In this document: one piece after another, positions 8,273-19,223 of the stretch | How the letters are laid out: each line of letters starts with the position of its first letter | Position numbering within the stretch: position 1 is the first letter of the stretch | Assembly: GCA_031260285.1 (NCBI GenBank) | Contig: JAIRKD010000062.1 | Span: 1 to 40,110, forward strand | Reading direction: 5' to 3' | DNA length: 40,110 nt | Source: Gemmatimonadota bacterium | Lineage (GTDB): Bacteria > Gemmatimonadota > Gemmatimonadetes > Longimicrobiales > Longimicrobiaceae | The notes under the pieces: generated by a model | The model's database searches: none | The model's input: only the letters and a program-made list of their open reading frames with translations | Told to the model about the DNA's origin: nothing | Made by a program: the position numbers and the translations under genes

Positions 8273-9598
8273 TTACGCCACCGTATTCCGCGACTTCAGG
8301 AAATCAAAGACTTTCTCTTCCAGGATATCGCGCTCCAGAGCATCAAGCTGGCCCGACTTCTCAAGCTGAATCCAGACCTCTGAAGGGGTCCGGTTGTTCT
8401 GCTTCGCCAGCTCCTCGACCCGTTCGTCGATCTCGTCCTGGGTGGCGGCCAGCCCTTCGGACGCCGCGATCCGCTCCACAACAAGCGTGCGCTTCAGCCC
8501 CCATGACGCCTGGGGCACCAGGCTCTCGCGCAGTTCACGGTACCGCTCCTCCTGCTCGGGTGTGCGCTGCTGCTTCCGACGGTGCTGATGCCGGTGGTTG
8601 TGATGATCGTGGTCGTGATCATGATCGTCACCCTCACCCAGCATATAGTCGAGGTAGCGCTCAAGCATCGATCCCGGAACATCAAACGGATTCGCCTCCA
8701 GGATCTGATCCACAAGCTGACGGCGTACCTCGGACTCTGCCCGGCCAACCGCCTCATCCTTCAGATCGGAGAGGATCCGGGCGCGGAGCGCGGCCATATC
8801 CTCGAAGTCACCGACCTTCTTCGCGAAATCATCATCCGCGACCGGAAGACGCTTCACCTGGGCCTCGTCCAGCCGGATCCGCAACTTCTGTGACTGTCCG
8901 CGGCGCTCCTCTGTCGGGAAGTCATCCGGGAAGGAGACGGAGAACTCACCGGTCTCACCCGTGGTCAGCGTTGCGACCGCTGCTTCCACATCCGGAATCG
9001 CCTGGTCGGTGCCAAGAACAAGCCGGTAGTTCCGGGGCTCCTCGGAGTCTCCCTCGTCGAGAGCGACAATCTCCACCAGCACCTGGTCACCCACACCCGG
9101 ACGCTGGCCCGCCTCGATCGCATCCCACTCCGCGCGGTCGTCGCGCAGGCGCTCCATCACGGCATCCACATCAACTTCCGTGACTTCCTCTTCGGGGCGG
9201 CGCGCCGAGAAGCCGGAAAGCTGGCTCAGCTCAATCTCCGGCCGGATCTCGACTTCTACATCAAAAACCATGTCCGAACCGCGATCGAACTGGACCTGAT
9301 CCACCTTCCCCTGGCTGATCGGAGTGATGCCTTCCCTGTCGAGCGCTTCCTTGTAGGTCTCCTGGATCAGGCGATCAATCGTTTCCTGATCGATCTCCGC
9401 TCCGAAGCGCTGCTCAACCACGCTTTCGGGGAGTTTCCCCTTCCGGAAGCCGGGCATCCGGACTCCCTGGGTGACCATTGCGGCAACCTTGCCGCGGGTA
9501 CGCCGAACCCGTTCTGCCGGGACGGTAATAGACAACCGACGGCCCCAGGATGACCCTTCCTGGACCGTGACGAGAAGTTCGTTTGCGCTGGATTCCAT
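8273..9598 (-). CDS. tig: Trigger factor (ribosome-associated chaperone)
   Basis: 441 residues. The ribosome-binding tail domain carries the signature GFRKGKLP (50-57). A central FKBP-type peptidyl-prolyl isomerase domain lies at about 165-255, and the C-terminal chaperone domain follows. It binds nascent chains at the ribosome exit. The odd feature is a His/Asp-rich insert at residues about 324-340 ([11 protein letters not shown]-type, then basic RRKQQR) within the C-terminal arms. Ordinary trigger factors have no such insert. It could bind metals such as Ni or Zn. The order tRNA-Leu, tig, clpP, clpX is all on the minus strand. Confidence 0.95.
   Translation of the reverse strand: MESSANELLVTVQEGSSWGRRLSITVPAERVRRTRGKVAAMVTQGVRMPGFRKGKLPESVVEQRFGAEIDQETIDRLIQETYKEALDREGITPISQGKVDQVQFDRGSDMVFDVEVEIRPEIELSQLSGFSARRPEEEVTEVDVDAVMERLRDDRAEWDAIEAGQRPGVGDQVLVEIVALDEGDSEEPRNYRLVLGTDQAIPDVEAAVATLTTGETGEFSVSFPDDFPTEERRGQSQKLRIRLDEAQVKRLPVADDDFAKKVGDFEDMAALRARILSDLKDEAVGRAESEVRRQLVDQILEANPFDVPGSMLERYLDYMLGEGDDHDHDHDHHNHRHQHRRKQQRTPEQEERYRELRESLVPQASWGLKRTLVVERIAASEGLAATQDEIDERVEELAKQNNRTPSEVWIQLEKSGQLDALERDILEEKVFDFLKSRNTVA
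8579..8629 (-). other. His-rich coding insert inside tig
   Basis: Encodes about 17 residues with nine or more His interleaved with Asp, Asn, Arg and Gln. On DNA it is a run of near-repeats of GATCAC/GACCAC. It lies in the part of tig encoding the chaperone arms. Confidence 0.8.
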
Positions 9599-9666
9599 CC
9601 GGAAATCTGTCGTGCTATGCTTGGGAAAAAGACAAGGAACTCACGATTATCAGTTCTGATGCGGCA

Positions 9667-9747
9667 TGCGAAAGGGGGGATTCGAACCCCCAAAGCCGGA
9701 GCCACTGGTTCCTAAGACCAGCGCGTCTGCCATTCCGCCACTTTCGC
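9667..9747 (-). tRNA. tRNA-Leu (anticodon UAG)
   Basis: Reading the minus strand, a 7-bp acceptor stem GCGAAAG / CTTTCGC with discriminator A encloses a full cloverleaf. The anticodon stem-loop is CTGGT-CTTAGGA-ACCAG (anticodon TAG). A long class II variable arm with TGGCTCCGG follows, then the T arm GGGGGTTCGAATCCCCC. The 3' CCA is not encoded. It reads CUN leucine codons. It lies between htrA and tig. Confidence 0.95.
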
Positions 9748-9890
9748 GCATGGCGCAAAGGAAAAATATAGATCCGCCAAGAGGGGCTGGTCAACAAAAC
9801 CCCCGCGCGGGCGTTGCGGCGCCCAGACTGGAAGAACCGCGCCGTTGCGGGGGAGTTGCGGGAAGCCGGGCAGATTCCCGCAGCGGAGCG

Positions 9891-11414
9891 TCAGGGGATC
9901 CTCACATTAACGATGATCTGCTGGCCACCCGGTCGCTCGAAGAGAAACGACGCAACGCTTCCCGCCGACTTTGCCCGGAGGATCCGCTCGAAGTCCGCCA
10001 CATCGGAAACCGCCTGCCGGTCGATGCTGATGATCCGGCTCCCGCGCGGGTCGCCGTACCGGCGGGCGAGTGCTCCGCCCGGGCTGGATCCGGTGATGAC
10101 CACACCGTCTGTGCCGGAGTATCCACGCTGCCGGGCCTCCCCGGGGGTGAGCGGCGCGACCTCGATCCCGAGGTTCTCCTGCGGAGCGCCGTTTCGAACC
10201 ACAGGCACCCGGGGGGCCGGGGCGGGGGAGGTCGCGATCGGAGCCCCCGCATCAATCAGCCGGACATCCAGCGCCTTCTGCTCACCGTACCGGATCACCT
10301 CCAGATGGACCTGCTCACCCGGCCGCCGGCTCGCAACTGTCCGCTGGAGATCGTTCAGCCGGTTCACCGGCTCCCCGTCCACGGTGACAATCACATCTCC
10401 CTGCTGGAGCCCCGCGCGCTCGGTGGGCGTATCCGGAGTGCTGAAGCCCTGAACCACCGCTCCCGCGATGGAGGGCAGGCCAAACGCCTCCATGGCCTCG
10501 GGGTCCACTTCGGTGATCGAAACGCCAAGGATGGAGCGCCGCCAGTGACCGTACCGGATGAGATCGTCCGCGACCCGCTCCGCCAGATCCATCGGGATCG
10601 CAAAGCCGTATCCCTGAGAGTACCCGGTGGATGACGCAATTGCGGTATTGATCCCGATCACCTCTCCCCGGGTATTCACAAGCGGGCCGCCGGAGTTGCC
10701 GGGGTTGATCGCGGCATCGGTCTGGATGAAGGACTCAACAGCCAGCGCGCGCGTCCCGTCGTCCGCACCACGCGCGGAGAGGTTGAGCCCCGACCGATCC
10801 TTCGCGCTGACGATCCCCGCTGTCACGGTGAAGTCCAGCCCCATCGGGTTCCCCACCGCGATCACCCATTCACCTACCCGGGTCCGGCGCGGATCTCCCA
10901 GGCGTACCGTGGGGAAGCCCCTCCCGTCCACACGGATCACCGCGACATCGGTCATCGGGTCCCGGCCGACCAGTTCCGCCCGGTACTGACGCCGGTCCAT
11001 GGTCACCACCTGGATTTCCACCGCATCCGCAACAACGTGGTTGTTGGTGACGATGTATCCATCTTCACGGATGAGGAAGCCCGTACCACCCGCCTCCGGC
11101 CCCACCCGTGGCTGTTCGAAGAAACGACGGAATTCTTCCGGAACGTCATCGGGAATCTGACCACCCCGGGGGATCTCCGCCGCCTGCCGGACGCGGATGC
11201 TCACCACCGCCGGCGTGACTGCTTCGGCAATCGAGATGAACGACTCGTTCAGCTCCGCCAGTGACTGGGTGCTGCCGGCGCCAGCTGCCTGGGAGAAGAT
11301 CGACGCGTACAGGCTCGAGGTCCATTCCATTCCCGAAGCCAGGAACACCCCACCCGCAAACGCCGCCACCACCACCAGGATCAGTCCGAACTTCGCGCGA
11401 ACGGGATCAAGCAT
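9891..11414 (-). CDS. HtrA/DegP-family periplasmic serine protease with two PDZ domains
   Basis: 507 residues from ATG 11414. This start has GGAG four bases upstream; an in-frame ATG at 11438 has no clear ribosome-binding site. One N-terminal hydrophobic segment (about residues 7-28) is a signal or membrane anchor. The trypsin-like domain has His126 (TNNHVV), Asp156 (DPMTDVAVI) and Ser241 (GNSGGPL). Two PDZ domains follow, the first around GLQQGDVIVTVDGEPV, the second near the C terminus around GDPRGSRIISIDRQAV, joined by a Pro/Ala-rich linker. It degrades or refolds damaged envelope proteins. With dnaK and clpXP it makes a stress and quality-control neighbourhood. Confidence 0.93.
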   Translation of the reverse strand: MLDPVRAKFGLILVVVAAFAGGVFLASGMEWTSSLYASIFSQAAGAGSTQSLAELNESFISIAEAVTPAVVSIRVRQAAEIPRGGQIPDDVPEEFRRFFEQPRVGPEAGGTGFLIREDGYIVTNNHVVADAVEIQVVTMDRRQYRAELVGRDPMTDVAVIRVDGRGFPTVRLGDPRRTRVGEWVIAVGNPMGLDFTVTAGIVSAKDRSGLNLSARGADDGTRALAVESFIQTDAAINPGNSGGPLVNTRGEVIGINTAIASSTGYSQGYGFAIPMDLAERVADDLIRYGHWRRSILGVSITEVDPEAMEAFGLPSIAGAVVQGFSTPDTPTERAGLQQGDVIVTVDGEPVNRLNDLQRTVASRRPGEQVHLEVIRYGEQKALDVRLIDAGAPIATSPAPAPRVPVVRNGAPQENLGIEVAPLTPGEARQRGYSGTDGVVITGSSPGGALARRYGDPRGSRIISIDRQAVSDVADFERILRAKSAGSVASFLFERPGGQQIIVNVRIP

Positions 11415-11743
11415 GAGACTCCGATGAAAAACAGTCATGTTCTGTCAGGACATCTCTACAAACCCGTTTGTCGGGAGTTCCGGTTCAGCTGTCCGGAGTT
11501 TTCTGATAAATCGGGGATGGTCCGATAATGCACCCGCTGTGAGCAACCGGAAAGGGAAGGGGCCCGGCGGAAGTTCCTGAGAACTCCCACCGGGCCCCGA
11601 GATTTATTCCCCGCACACACCCCTGCGCAGGACGGGGATGCGTGATTCTGAAGCCTGAGGACCGTCCCGTCTCGTGACCGGAGAGACTGGAAAGGTCACT
11701 GCCGGGGTTCTGACGGGTCCCCGCAGCCGGTCCGACGCTCAGC
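11415..11743. other. Intergenic region between dnaK and htrA
   Basis: About 330 bases with no supported gene. It contains the htrA leader and the long inverted repeat at 11559-11598. The remaining GC-rich sequence shows nothing I can name. Confidence 0.5.
11559..11598. terminator. Long GC-rich hairpin downstream of dnaK
   Basis: GGGGCCCGG pairs with CCGGGCCCC, and inside it GGAAGTTC pairs with GAACTCCC with one mismatch, around the loop CTGA. Together this gives a stem of nearly 18 pairs. It is about 145 bases past the dnaK stop (minus strand). The T-rich part lies on the plus-strand side (GATTTATT). It is probably the dnaK transcript end or a mRNA-stabilising structure. Confidence 0.5.
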
Positions 11744-14259
<2,516 letters not shown>

Positions 14260-14808
14260 GTGGATAATCAAACCAGGCCCCCCGTTCTCCCTTTTGAAGC
14301 CGAAAGGCCGGAGCCGTATGTGGTTTGCTATCTGCCGTATGATCCAGAGTTTCCATTTGTCTTCGAGGCAATCAGAAAACTCATCCAGGCCACCCTTGGC
14401 TCAATCACCGTCGAACACGTCGGGAGCACGGCGATTCCCGGTATCGGTGGTCGGGGTGTTCTGGACATAGCCGTCCCAACCACAGCCGAAGAATATCCGG
14501 GCGTCCAGGCAGCAATGCTTGAGCTTGGCTTTCAGGACAGTCCGTTCCCTCATTACCTGCCTCTGCTGGCAGGCAGGTTCAAGTGGGATGCGACAGAGTA
14601 TCCGGTGCTCTTGTATCTGATCCCCCCTGAGTCATCCGTGTACCAGGACTGGCTCAAATTCCGGGACCACATGCGCAGCAACGCGGCTGATGCAAGCGCA
14701 TATGATACCGTGAAACGCCAGGTCATTGGCCTCGACTCTGTTGACGCAGAACAATATCAAGTCAATAAAACGCCATTCATACAGTCGGTAGCCAGAAAAA
14801 TTCAATGA
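14260..14808 (+). CDS. GrpB-like (UPF0157) nucleotidyltransferase-fold protein
   Basis: 182 residues from GTG 14260. The family pattern is clear: LPYDPEFPFVFEAI near the N terminus, EHVGSTAIPGIGGRGVLDIAV (the GS and D-I motif of the nucleotidyltransferase fold), later KFRDHMRSN and a C-terminal Y-x-x-x-K-x-x-F-I segment. Biochemical role is unknown. Some relatives are fused to CoA biosynthesis enzymes; despite the name this is not the GrpE exchange factor. The ribosome-binding site is poor (GAAG). Composition is more AT-rich than the backbone. Its stop codon lies in a composite hairpin. It is a solo gene, perhaps acquired. Confidence 0.8.
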   Translation: MDNQTRPPVLPFEAERPEPYVVCYLPYDPEFPFVFEAIRKLIQATLGSITVEHVGSTAIPGIGGRGVLDIAVPTTAEEYPGVQAAMLELGFQDSPFPHYLPLLAGRFKWDATEYPVLLYLIPPESSVYQDWLKFRDHMRSNAADASAYDTVKRQVIGLDSVDAEQYQVNKTPFIQSVARKIQ

Positions 14809-14837
14809 ATAAAAGAAGCCACGGCTATGTATTCATT
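14804..14837 (+). terminator. Composite hairpin at the end of the GrpB-like gene
   Basis: AATGAATA pairs with TATTCATT, with an inner AGCC/GGCT stem. The left arm overlaps the TGA stop. AT-rich sequence follows. It is probably the end of the transcript. Confidence 0.4.
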
Positions 14838-14861
14838 TATCGGTTGGTCTGATATTGTATT

Positions 14862-14888
14862 CAACCCGGACGGCTTTGCCGTCGGTTG
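14862..14888. other. Hairpin upstream of the SRPBCC gene
   Basis: CAACC pairs with GGTTG and GACGGC with GCCGTC around the loop TTT, with a two-base bulge (CG) on the left arm. It lies 51 bases before the GTG start of the SRPBCC gene. It has no T-tract. Function unknown; it could be a leader structure or part of a lost recombination site. Confidence 0.4.
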
Positions 14889-14939
14889 ATTCAGGCGTCA
14901 GGTTGTAAAATTTACCCGCCATCCCTTCAGGAGAAATCT

Positions 14940-15359
14940 GTGCAATTTGAAGAAAGCATCGATGTTCAAGCATCAGCACAAGCCGTCTTTGCGCTTTACG
15001 CTGATGTTTCTGCGTGGGCGTCCTGGGACCCCGATGTAAGCTCCTCATCCATTGTGGGAGCATTTGCTACCGGCTCCACCGGAAAACTGAAGCCGTCCAA
15101 TGGCCCGGAAGCAAAAATCACTTTTACAGAGGTTGTGGCCAATAAATCGTTCACCGTAGAAAGTCGGCTTCCTCTGTGCGTCATGCGCTTTGAGCATAAA
15201 CTGTTCCCAACAGCCAGCGGTACAACTGTTGTGCATAGAGTTTCTTTTTCCGGTTTTCTATCGCCATTGTTTTCGCGCATCATCGGCAGCCAGATTCGCA
15301 AAGGTCTGCCCAGAACTATGGCGGGGCTGAAGCGCGCTGTAGAGCGGCCTGAGTACTAG
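14940..15359 (+). CDS. SRPBCC (START/polyketide-cyclase-like) superfamily protein
   Basis: 139 residues. GTG at 14940 is chosen because CAGGAGAAATCT is a good ribosome-binding site and the product then begins VQFEESIDVQAS, the usual first strand of the fold. A pattern of Y-A-D-V-S-A-W-A-S-W-D-P follows, as in the SRPBCC helix-grip fold (lipid or hydrophobic ligand binding). No catalytic residues define a specific reaction. Composition is AT-richer than the backbone. It is a solo gene in the accessory stretch, followed by a small membrane protein gene 46 bases later. Confidence 0.75.
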   Translation: MQFEESIDVQASAQAVFALYADVSAWASWDPDVSSSSIVGAFATGSTGKLKPSNGPEAKITFTEVVANKSFTVESRLPLCVMRFEHKLFPTASGTTVVHRVSFSGFLSPLFSRIIGSQIRKGLPRTMAGLKRAVERPEY

Positions 15360-15405
15360 TTGGGACAGGATGTTCAGCTCCGACATCAAGCGGTGAGGAG
15401 GATGC

Positions 15406-15645
15406 GTGTTACGGATTATTGCTGTTGTGGTCATCTCGGTAATTCTGACCATATCCATATATGCCTGGCTTATTATCCGTTTTGTTCTTGGAAAAGGAGG
15501 CTTCCTTCCCATTCTGATACTGCCTTCGCTGAGCGTCGCCTTCTATGGATATAGCGTTCCAGGAAAACGCCGGCGATTTATCGTGCTGGCAATGCTTTGT
15601 CTATCATGGCTGGCGGTACTCATTGTATACAAGCTTGTACTTTAG
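15406..15645 (+). CDS. Small two- or three-helix membrane protein, unknown function
   Basis: 79 residues from GTG 15406, with AGGAGG just upstream. Hydrophobic segments lie at about 3-28, 33-50 and 58-78, with a basic loop (PGKRRR) between the last two. No family recognised. An ATG four bases upstream in another frame (15402) gives a cysteine/histidine-rich non-membrane product and seems less likely. It may be co-transcribed with the SRPBCC gene. Confidence 0.5.
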   Translation: MLRIIAVVVISVILTISIYAWLIIRFVLGKGGFLPILILPSLSVAFYGYSVPGKRRRFIVLAMLCLSWLAVLIVYKLVL

Positions 15646-16030
15646 ATGTATGGACCCATGGATTGATGGGTCACTCCATTCGCATGAATGGAAGGAGACA
15701 CTATGGGCCAGGTTCACCATGGGAGCGATCGCGCCTGACAGTATAGTCAGTTACGACATTGATCAGCACTTTCCTTGTGCTCCTTTGATCGATCGTCGTA
15801 TCGTGCAGCATGCTCTCGATCGAAGGGATTCGTGAATGGAGAAGGTTTCCCTTTCACCGTTGATCGAGTTGTTCCTCCTCTACATCCGGGTCCCCTCTAG
15901 GAATCGGATCAATCATGGCTCATACAGGTAGCCGAGGTACTGCAGACACACTCACCTGTGATCGTGCGCGTGTGCGTGGTTCCAGCGCAACGGTGGCTCG
16001 CGGCCCTGTCTCAAGTCTGAGCGCTGGAAG
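15646..16030. other. Intergenic region with possible IS481 scrap
   Basis: About 385 bases with no intact gene. It contains the 12-codon reading frame at 15703-15738 described separately. Further on there are several GATCGATC-type near-palindromes (for example around 15786-15825). It ends just before the DHFR-like gene. No promoter can be named. Confidence 0.4.
15703..15738 (+). pseudogene. Possible remnant of an IS481-family transposase start
   Basis: An 11-codon frame encodes MGQVHHGSDRA and is preceded by AAGGAGACACT as ribosome-binding site. IS481-family transposases often start MGQV-x-HGS, so this may be the 5' end of a decayed insertion sequence. Only about 25-40 bases support this and no terminal repeats could be identified. 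It could be chance. Confidence 0.25.
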
Positions 16031-16585
16031 ATGACTCGAACCGTGTATTACACCGCAACGTCGCTTGACGGGTTCCTTGCTGACGAGAATGATTCGCTCG
16101 ATTGGCTGGACAGTCAGCTGATGGATGAGCATGGGCCGATGAACTATGGCGACTTCATCGTTGACATCGGTGCGATGGCGATGGGTGCTGCAACCTACTG
16201 CTGGGTACGCGATCAACTTGCAGTCAGCGGTGAGAAGTGGCCATATGACATCCCGTCCTGGGTATTCACGCACCGCGATCTGACGGCTATCGCTGACGGG
16301 ATTACCTTCACCTCAGCGCCGATCTCCGAGGTTCATGCCGCGATGTCTGCGGCTGCAAACGGCAGGAGTCTGTGGATCGCGGGCGGTGGTGACCTCGCGG
16401 CTCAGTTCGCCGCGCTTGGTCTGCTGGACGAGGTGATCGTGTCTATTGCGCCGGTCACGCTTGGTGCTGGTCGCCCGTTGTTCGGCAGGCGCTGGGATCT
16501 CGATCTTCTGGAGTACAACCGCAACGGCGCCTTCCTGTGCGCCCGCCACGCCGTTCGTCCTCCCGCATTGACTGAGTTGCCGTAG
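16031..16585 (+). CDS. DHFR/RibD C-terminal-like reductase family protein
   Basis: 184 residues. It starts MTRTVYYTATSLDGFLA, the usual first strand and SLDGF motif of the RibD_C/dihydrofolate-reductase-like family. It continues with GAMAMGAATY, a TSAPI segment, and WIAGGGDLAAQF (the G-G-G-x-L NADPH-binding motif). LDEVIVSIAPVTLGAGRPLF is also typical. It is probably an NADPH-dependent reductase of unknown substrate; the solo location argues against a role in riboflavin synthesis. GGAAG lies immediately before the ATG. The gene is convergent with the LemA cluster far downstream. Confidence 0.85.
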   Translation: MTRTVYYTATSLDGFLADENDSLDWLDSQLMDEHGPMNYGDFIVDIGAMAMGAATYCWVRDQLAVSGEKWPYDIPSWVFTHRDLTAIADGITFTSAPISEVHAAMSAAANGRSLWIAGGGDLAAQFAALGLLDEVIVSIAPVTLGAGRPLFGRRWDLDLLEYNRNGAFLCARHAVRPPALTELP

Positions 16586-17139
16586 CTGGCCAGCATTATT
16601 CGGCGATTTCCACATTTGTGCGGCCTTGGTATGCAGTCACTGAAAAAAGGACTGCAGATTCAGGGGAACTTGTGGTCTGGGATCTGATCATGGCGACTCC
16701 GAATCGCTATCACTGGCATCGTACTGACTGGCCATCCCTTGGCATTACCAGCGCCGTGATCCGTTGTGACGGCACGCGCCCGCTTGAGTCCTGGTCTCGA
16801 CCTGAGCCATAGGATGCGGTCGCTGGAAAATGCGCAAATGCCGCTCGCTTCTTTCCGGGGTACAAGAATGTCCGTCAGAAGCGCATAACGACAAGTCTGT
16901 AATGGAGAAGAGTAACTCCATTGTTGTGATGCAGCGGTTCCGTTGCGTGCATGCATGATTGAATTCATGAAGAAACGCGCATGTCGCTTACCGATATACG
17001 CCTGCTTTCAGCAGCCGAGGCGACGGAAATTCGGGCTCTCGTGAGCGCCGGAATGGGCGAGCGGGCGACGCTTCTCCATCAGGAAGCATCTGCCGGTACG
17101 TAGTATATCCGTAGCATTAACGACATTGTACCATGGAGA

Positions 17140-17153
17140 AGGTAACGTTACCT
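17140..17153. repeat. 14-base perfect palindrome
   Basis: AGGTAACGTTACCT, within a GGAG...CTCC surround. It could be a binding site or chance. No adjacent gene explains it. Confidence 0.35.
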
Positions 17154-17496
17154 CCTGACCCTGATTCGATTTTCAACTGTCCTGTACGATTGACGGCCAG
17201 CGAGAGTTCTCAATGCAGTCGGAGTTTCGGCTCTTGTCTTCGTATTGCTTGTCCTGCTTGTGAGCACCCCCAACTCCGGTCTGAGCCAGAGGCGCCTGGC
17301 TGGTACGAAATCGCGCGTACCCCGGAGGTGATTACGGCTGATCTCGATACGGCTTTGATATCGGTACACCCCTTCCCGATACCACCTGGTCATTTATCTG
17401 AACGCATCCACTGAATCCAGGGGTGTTTCTTGTTGCCTGTTGATCCATGGTACGCTGAACCCGGGGCGCAACGAACCCTGGCGAGCATCACGTCCA

Positions 17497-17540
17497 CCAT
17501 GTCAATCACGCTGGATAGCTGAGCGGCGTGATTGACATGG
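17497..17540. repeat. 15-bp perfect inverted repeat
   Basis: CCATGTCAATCACGC (17497-17511) and its exact complement (17526-17540), with a 14-base spacer. The stem can extend by a G-T and a G-C pair. GTCCA stands just outside both arms in direct orientation. It lies about 180 bases beyond the stop of the HtpX-like gene in an otherwise empty region. It could be a terminator, a recombinase site or a mobile-element end. Confidence 0.6.
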
Positions 17541-17717
17541 GTCCAGCCTGATGCAGGGCCGCCGGTAAGGACTGAGGGCCTGTGCAGGCCAGCGGTTGGG
17601 ACTACATATATACAGGTCCCGCGTCCCGACGATATTGCGCGATATGAGTTGGCAGTTCCCACGCCACCTGTTGTCGCTGTTCCTGTCCTCCTTCGAGGGC
17701 TCGCCTCCCCGGCATGA

Positions 17718-19223
17718 TCACGTCAGCCAGAGGACGATGCCGAGCCCGGCGGCGAGGCCGATCGTCATGACCAGGGCGGTGATGTAGCAGATTGCCAGAA
17801 TGAGCATCACGATCAGCGGCGCCAGTGCGAGCAGGAGCAGAATCAGCGCCAGAGTGCGGATCGGATGCTGGAAGAACTCGCCCAGGTCCGGCCTGCCGCG
17901 GCGCCTGATTCCATGTCCCATCGCATTCACGCGCGCGATCCGATCGGTTGAGCGAGGTGCGAGGGCGAGGGTCATGCTGCGCGGGTTCGCGGCCGCCCCT
18001 CGGGCCGCTGCGGGGGCGCCCATGAACAGGTAGGCGTAAGCCTCTCCACCCTCGGGCAGATCCGGCGCTCCGATCTTCTCCAGGGCACGGGCGAAGGCGT
18101 CCGGCTCGCGCGCGAGCTTCACGGTCAGCGCGTCTGTCTGGAAGGCGCGGTTGCGCCATAGCATCCCCATCGGCGGCCCCAGGAAGATCGCGGTCCAGAG
18201 AAACAGGACGAGCTTGTAGAGCAGGGAAAGCAGCAGCGCCGGAATCCAGGGGATCAGAGCGACCTTGGCGATCCCACGCAACTGCGGGGGAACCCTGGCC
18301 AGGACTTCCTCCATATCAGGGATTGTCCTGCTGTCGAACGCGATTTCGAGACCCTCGGCGACCCGGCCCAGCCTCGCTGCGCCTTTCCCGGGCATTACGC
18401 TGGCAAGGCCGAGCTCGCCGAGCGTCCGCCAGGCAGACCGGCGCAGCGGCAGGTCCAACACTGTGAGGAAGAACGCAAACGTCTGGAACACCGCCATCAC
18501 AGCTGCGGCCACATGCAGGTCGCCAGCGCAGATGGCGGATACCAGCCGGGCGACAACGGCCTCGGTCTCGCTGCGGTTCAGGCCGAGCAGCAGGCCGCGC
18601 GTGACCAGGACCACGCCGTCCTCGGGCGAGCGCCCCAGCGCCGCGGCGTTGATCTGTGGCGCGTCGATCACGAACAGGCGCGGTGGCGGACAGCCCGCAC
18701 CGAGGGCGATTTCCTGCACGATGTTGGCGAGTTGGCGTTCCTCGGCATCCTGAAGGTTCGCCGGCCGGGCCTTCATGCGGTCGAGCAGATCCTGGCCACC
18801 CACGCGAGTGAAGAGACCACGAAGCCACAGCCAGACCAGCGCGCCCGCGAACAGCGCCGGAACGGTGACCGGCGCCATCTGGACAAGAGGACCGGTCAGG
18901 ACGCCGATATCCCTCAACCCATTGATCTTATCCAGGGACTCCAGTATGAGATCGAAGTGCGCCATCTGCCCGCGAGCGAACGCGTCGATCGCAGCGATGC
19001 CGGCGTGTGCGGCCGGCGCGGCAGGGATGGCGACGACCCGCAGGATCACGATCAGGATCGCCAGCACCAGCGGGGTGACGATGGCGCTGAGCACCAGGCC
19101 AACGCCGCCGGAGATCAGCAGGCAGATCAGCGAAAGCAGCCAGCCGCCGCGCCGCCGCCGCGCCAGTTCGTCGTAGAAGGTGACGCGCTCGATCCGGCCC
19201 GGTACCTCCTGACTCAACTTCAT
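17718..19223 (-). CDS. HtpX/Ste24-like M48 homologue with degenerate active site
   Basis: 501 residues. Membrane segments lie at about 27-66, 114-138, 322-350 and 458-500. The central part follows HtpX-type M48 peptidases: INAAALGRSPEDGVVLVTRGLLLGLNRSETEAVVA (about 191-225). Where the zinc motif HExxH belongs it has RLVSA (226-230). The downstream Glu ligand is also changed: RAFQTDA (359-365) instead of REF-x-ADA. The HP motif near the C terminus is APRSTDRIARVNAM (HP lost). So every metal ligand is missing while the fold is kept, and it should not be a protease. Its start overlaps the lemA-like stop by four bases (ATGA), so the two are coupled. It is probably an inner-membrane binding or scaffold partner for the LemA protein. 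Confidence 0.8.
   Translation of the reverse strand: MKLSQEVPGRIERVTFYDELARRRRGGWLLSLICLLISGGVGLVLSAIVTPLVLAILIVILRVVAIPAAPAAHAGIAAIDAFARGQMAHFDLILESLDKINGLRDIGVLTGPLVQMAPVTVPALFAGALVWLWLRGLFTRVGGQDLLDRMKARPANLQDAEERQLANIVQEIALGAGCPPPRLFVIDAPQINAAALGRSPEDGVVLVTRGLLLGLNRSETEAVVARLVSAICAGDLHVAAAVMAVFQTFAFFLTVLDLPLRRSAWRTLGELGLASVMPGKGAARLGRVAEGLEIAFDSRTIPDMEEVLARVPPQLRGIAKVALIPWIPALLLSLLYKLVLFLWTAIFLGPPMGMLWRNRAFQTDALTVKLAREPDAFARALEKIGAPDLPEGGEAYAYLFMGAPAAARGAAANPRSMTLALAPRSTDRIARVNAMGHGIRRRGRPDLGEFFQHPIRTLALILLLLALAPLIVMLILAICYITALVMTIGLAAGLGIVLWLT

Larger units (their letters stand above)
16586..17717. other. 1.1-kb non-coding stretch with dyads
   Basis: No gene could be supported over about 1130 bases on either strand. 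Open frames are short, lack ribosome-binding sites and match no family. Structures present: TGCAGTC/GACTGCA around a T-G-A6 loop at 16632-16656, the perfect palindrome AGGTAACGTTACCT at 17140-17153, and the 15-bp inverted repeat at 17497-17540. A 40-codon frame at 16981-17103 (MSLTDIRLLSAAEATEIRAL...) looks protein-like but is not recognisable. The stretch may be decayed mobile or cassette DNA. Confidence 0.5.

Noticed and set aside
14809-14940. Integron attC site between the GrpB-like and SRPBCC genes
   Set aside because: Hairpins exist, but the paired RYYYAAC/GTTRRRY core sites could not be placed in a proper attC layout and no integrase is in the window.
16981-17103. Forty-codon frame starting MSLTDIRLLSAAEATEIRAL
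   Set aside because: It has plausible amino-acid composition but no clear ribosome-binding site and no recognisable family; too weak to call a gene.
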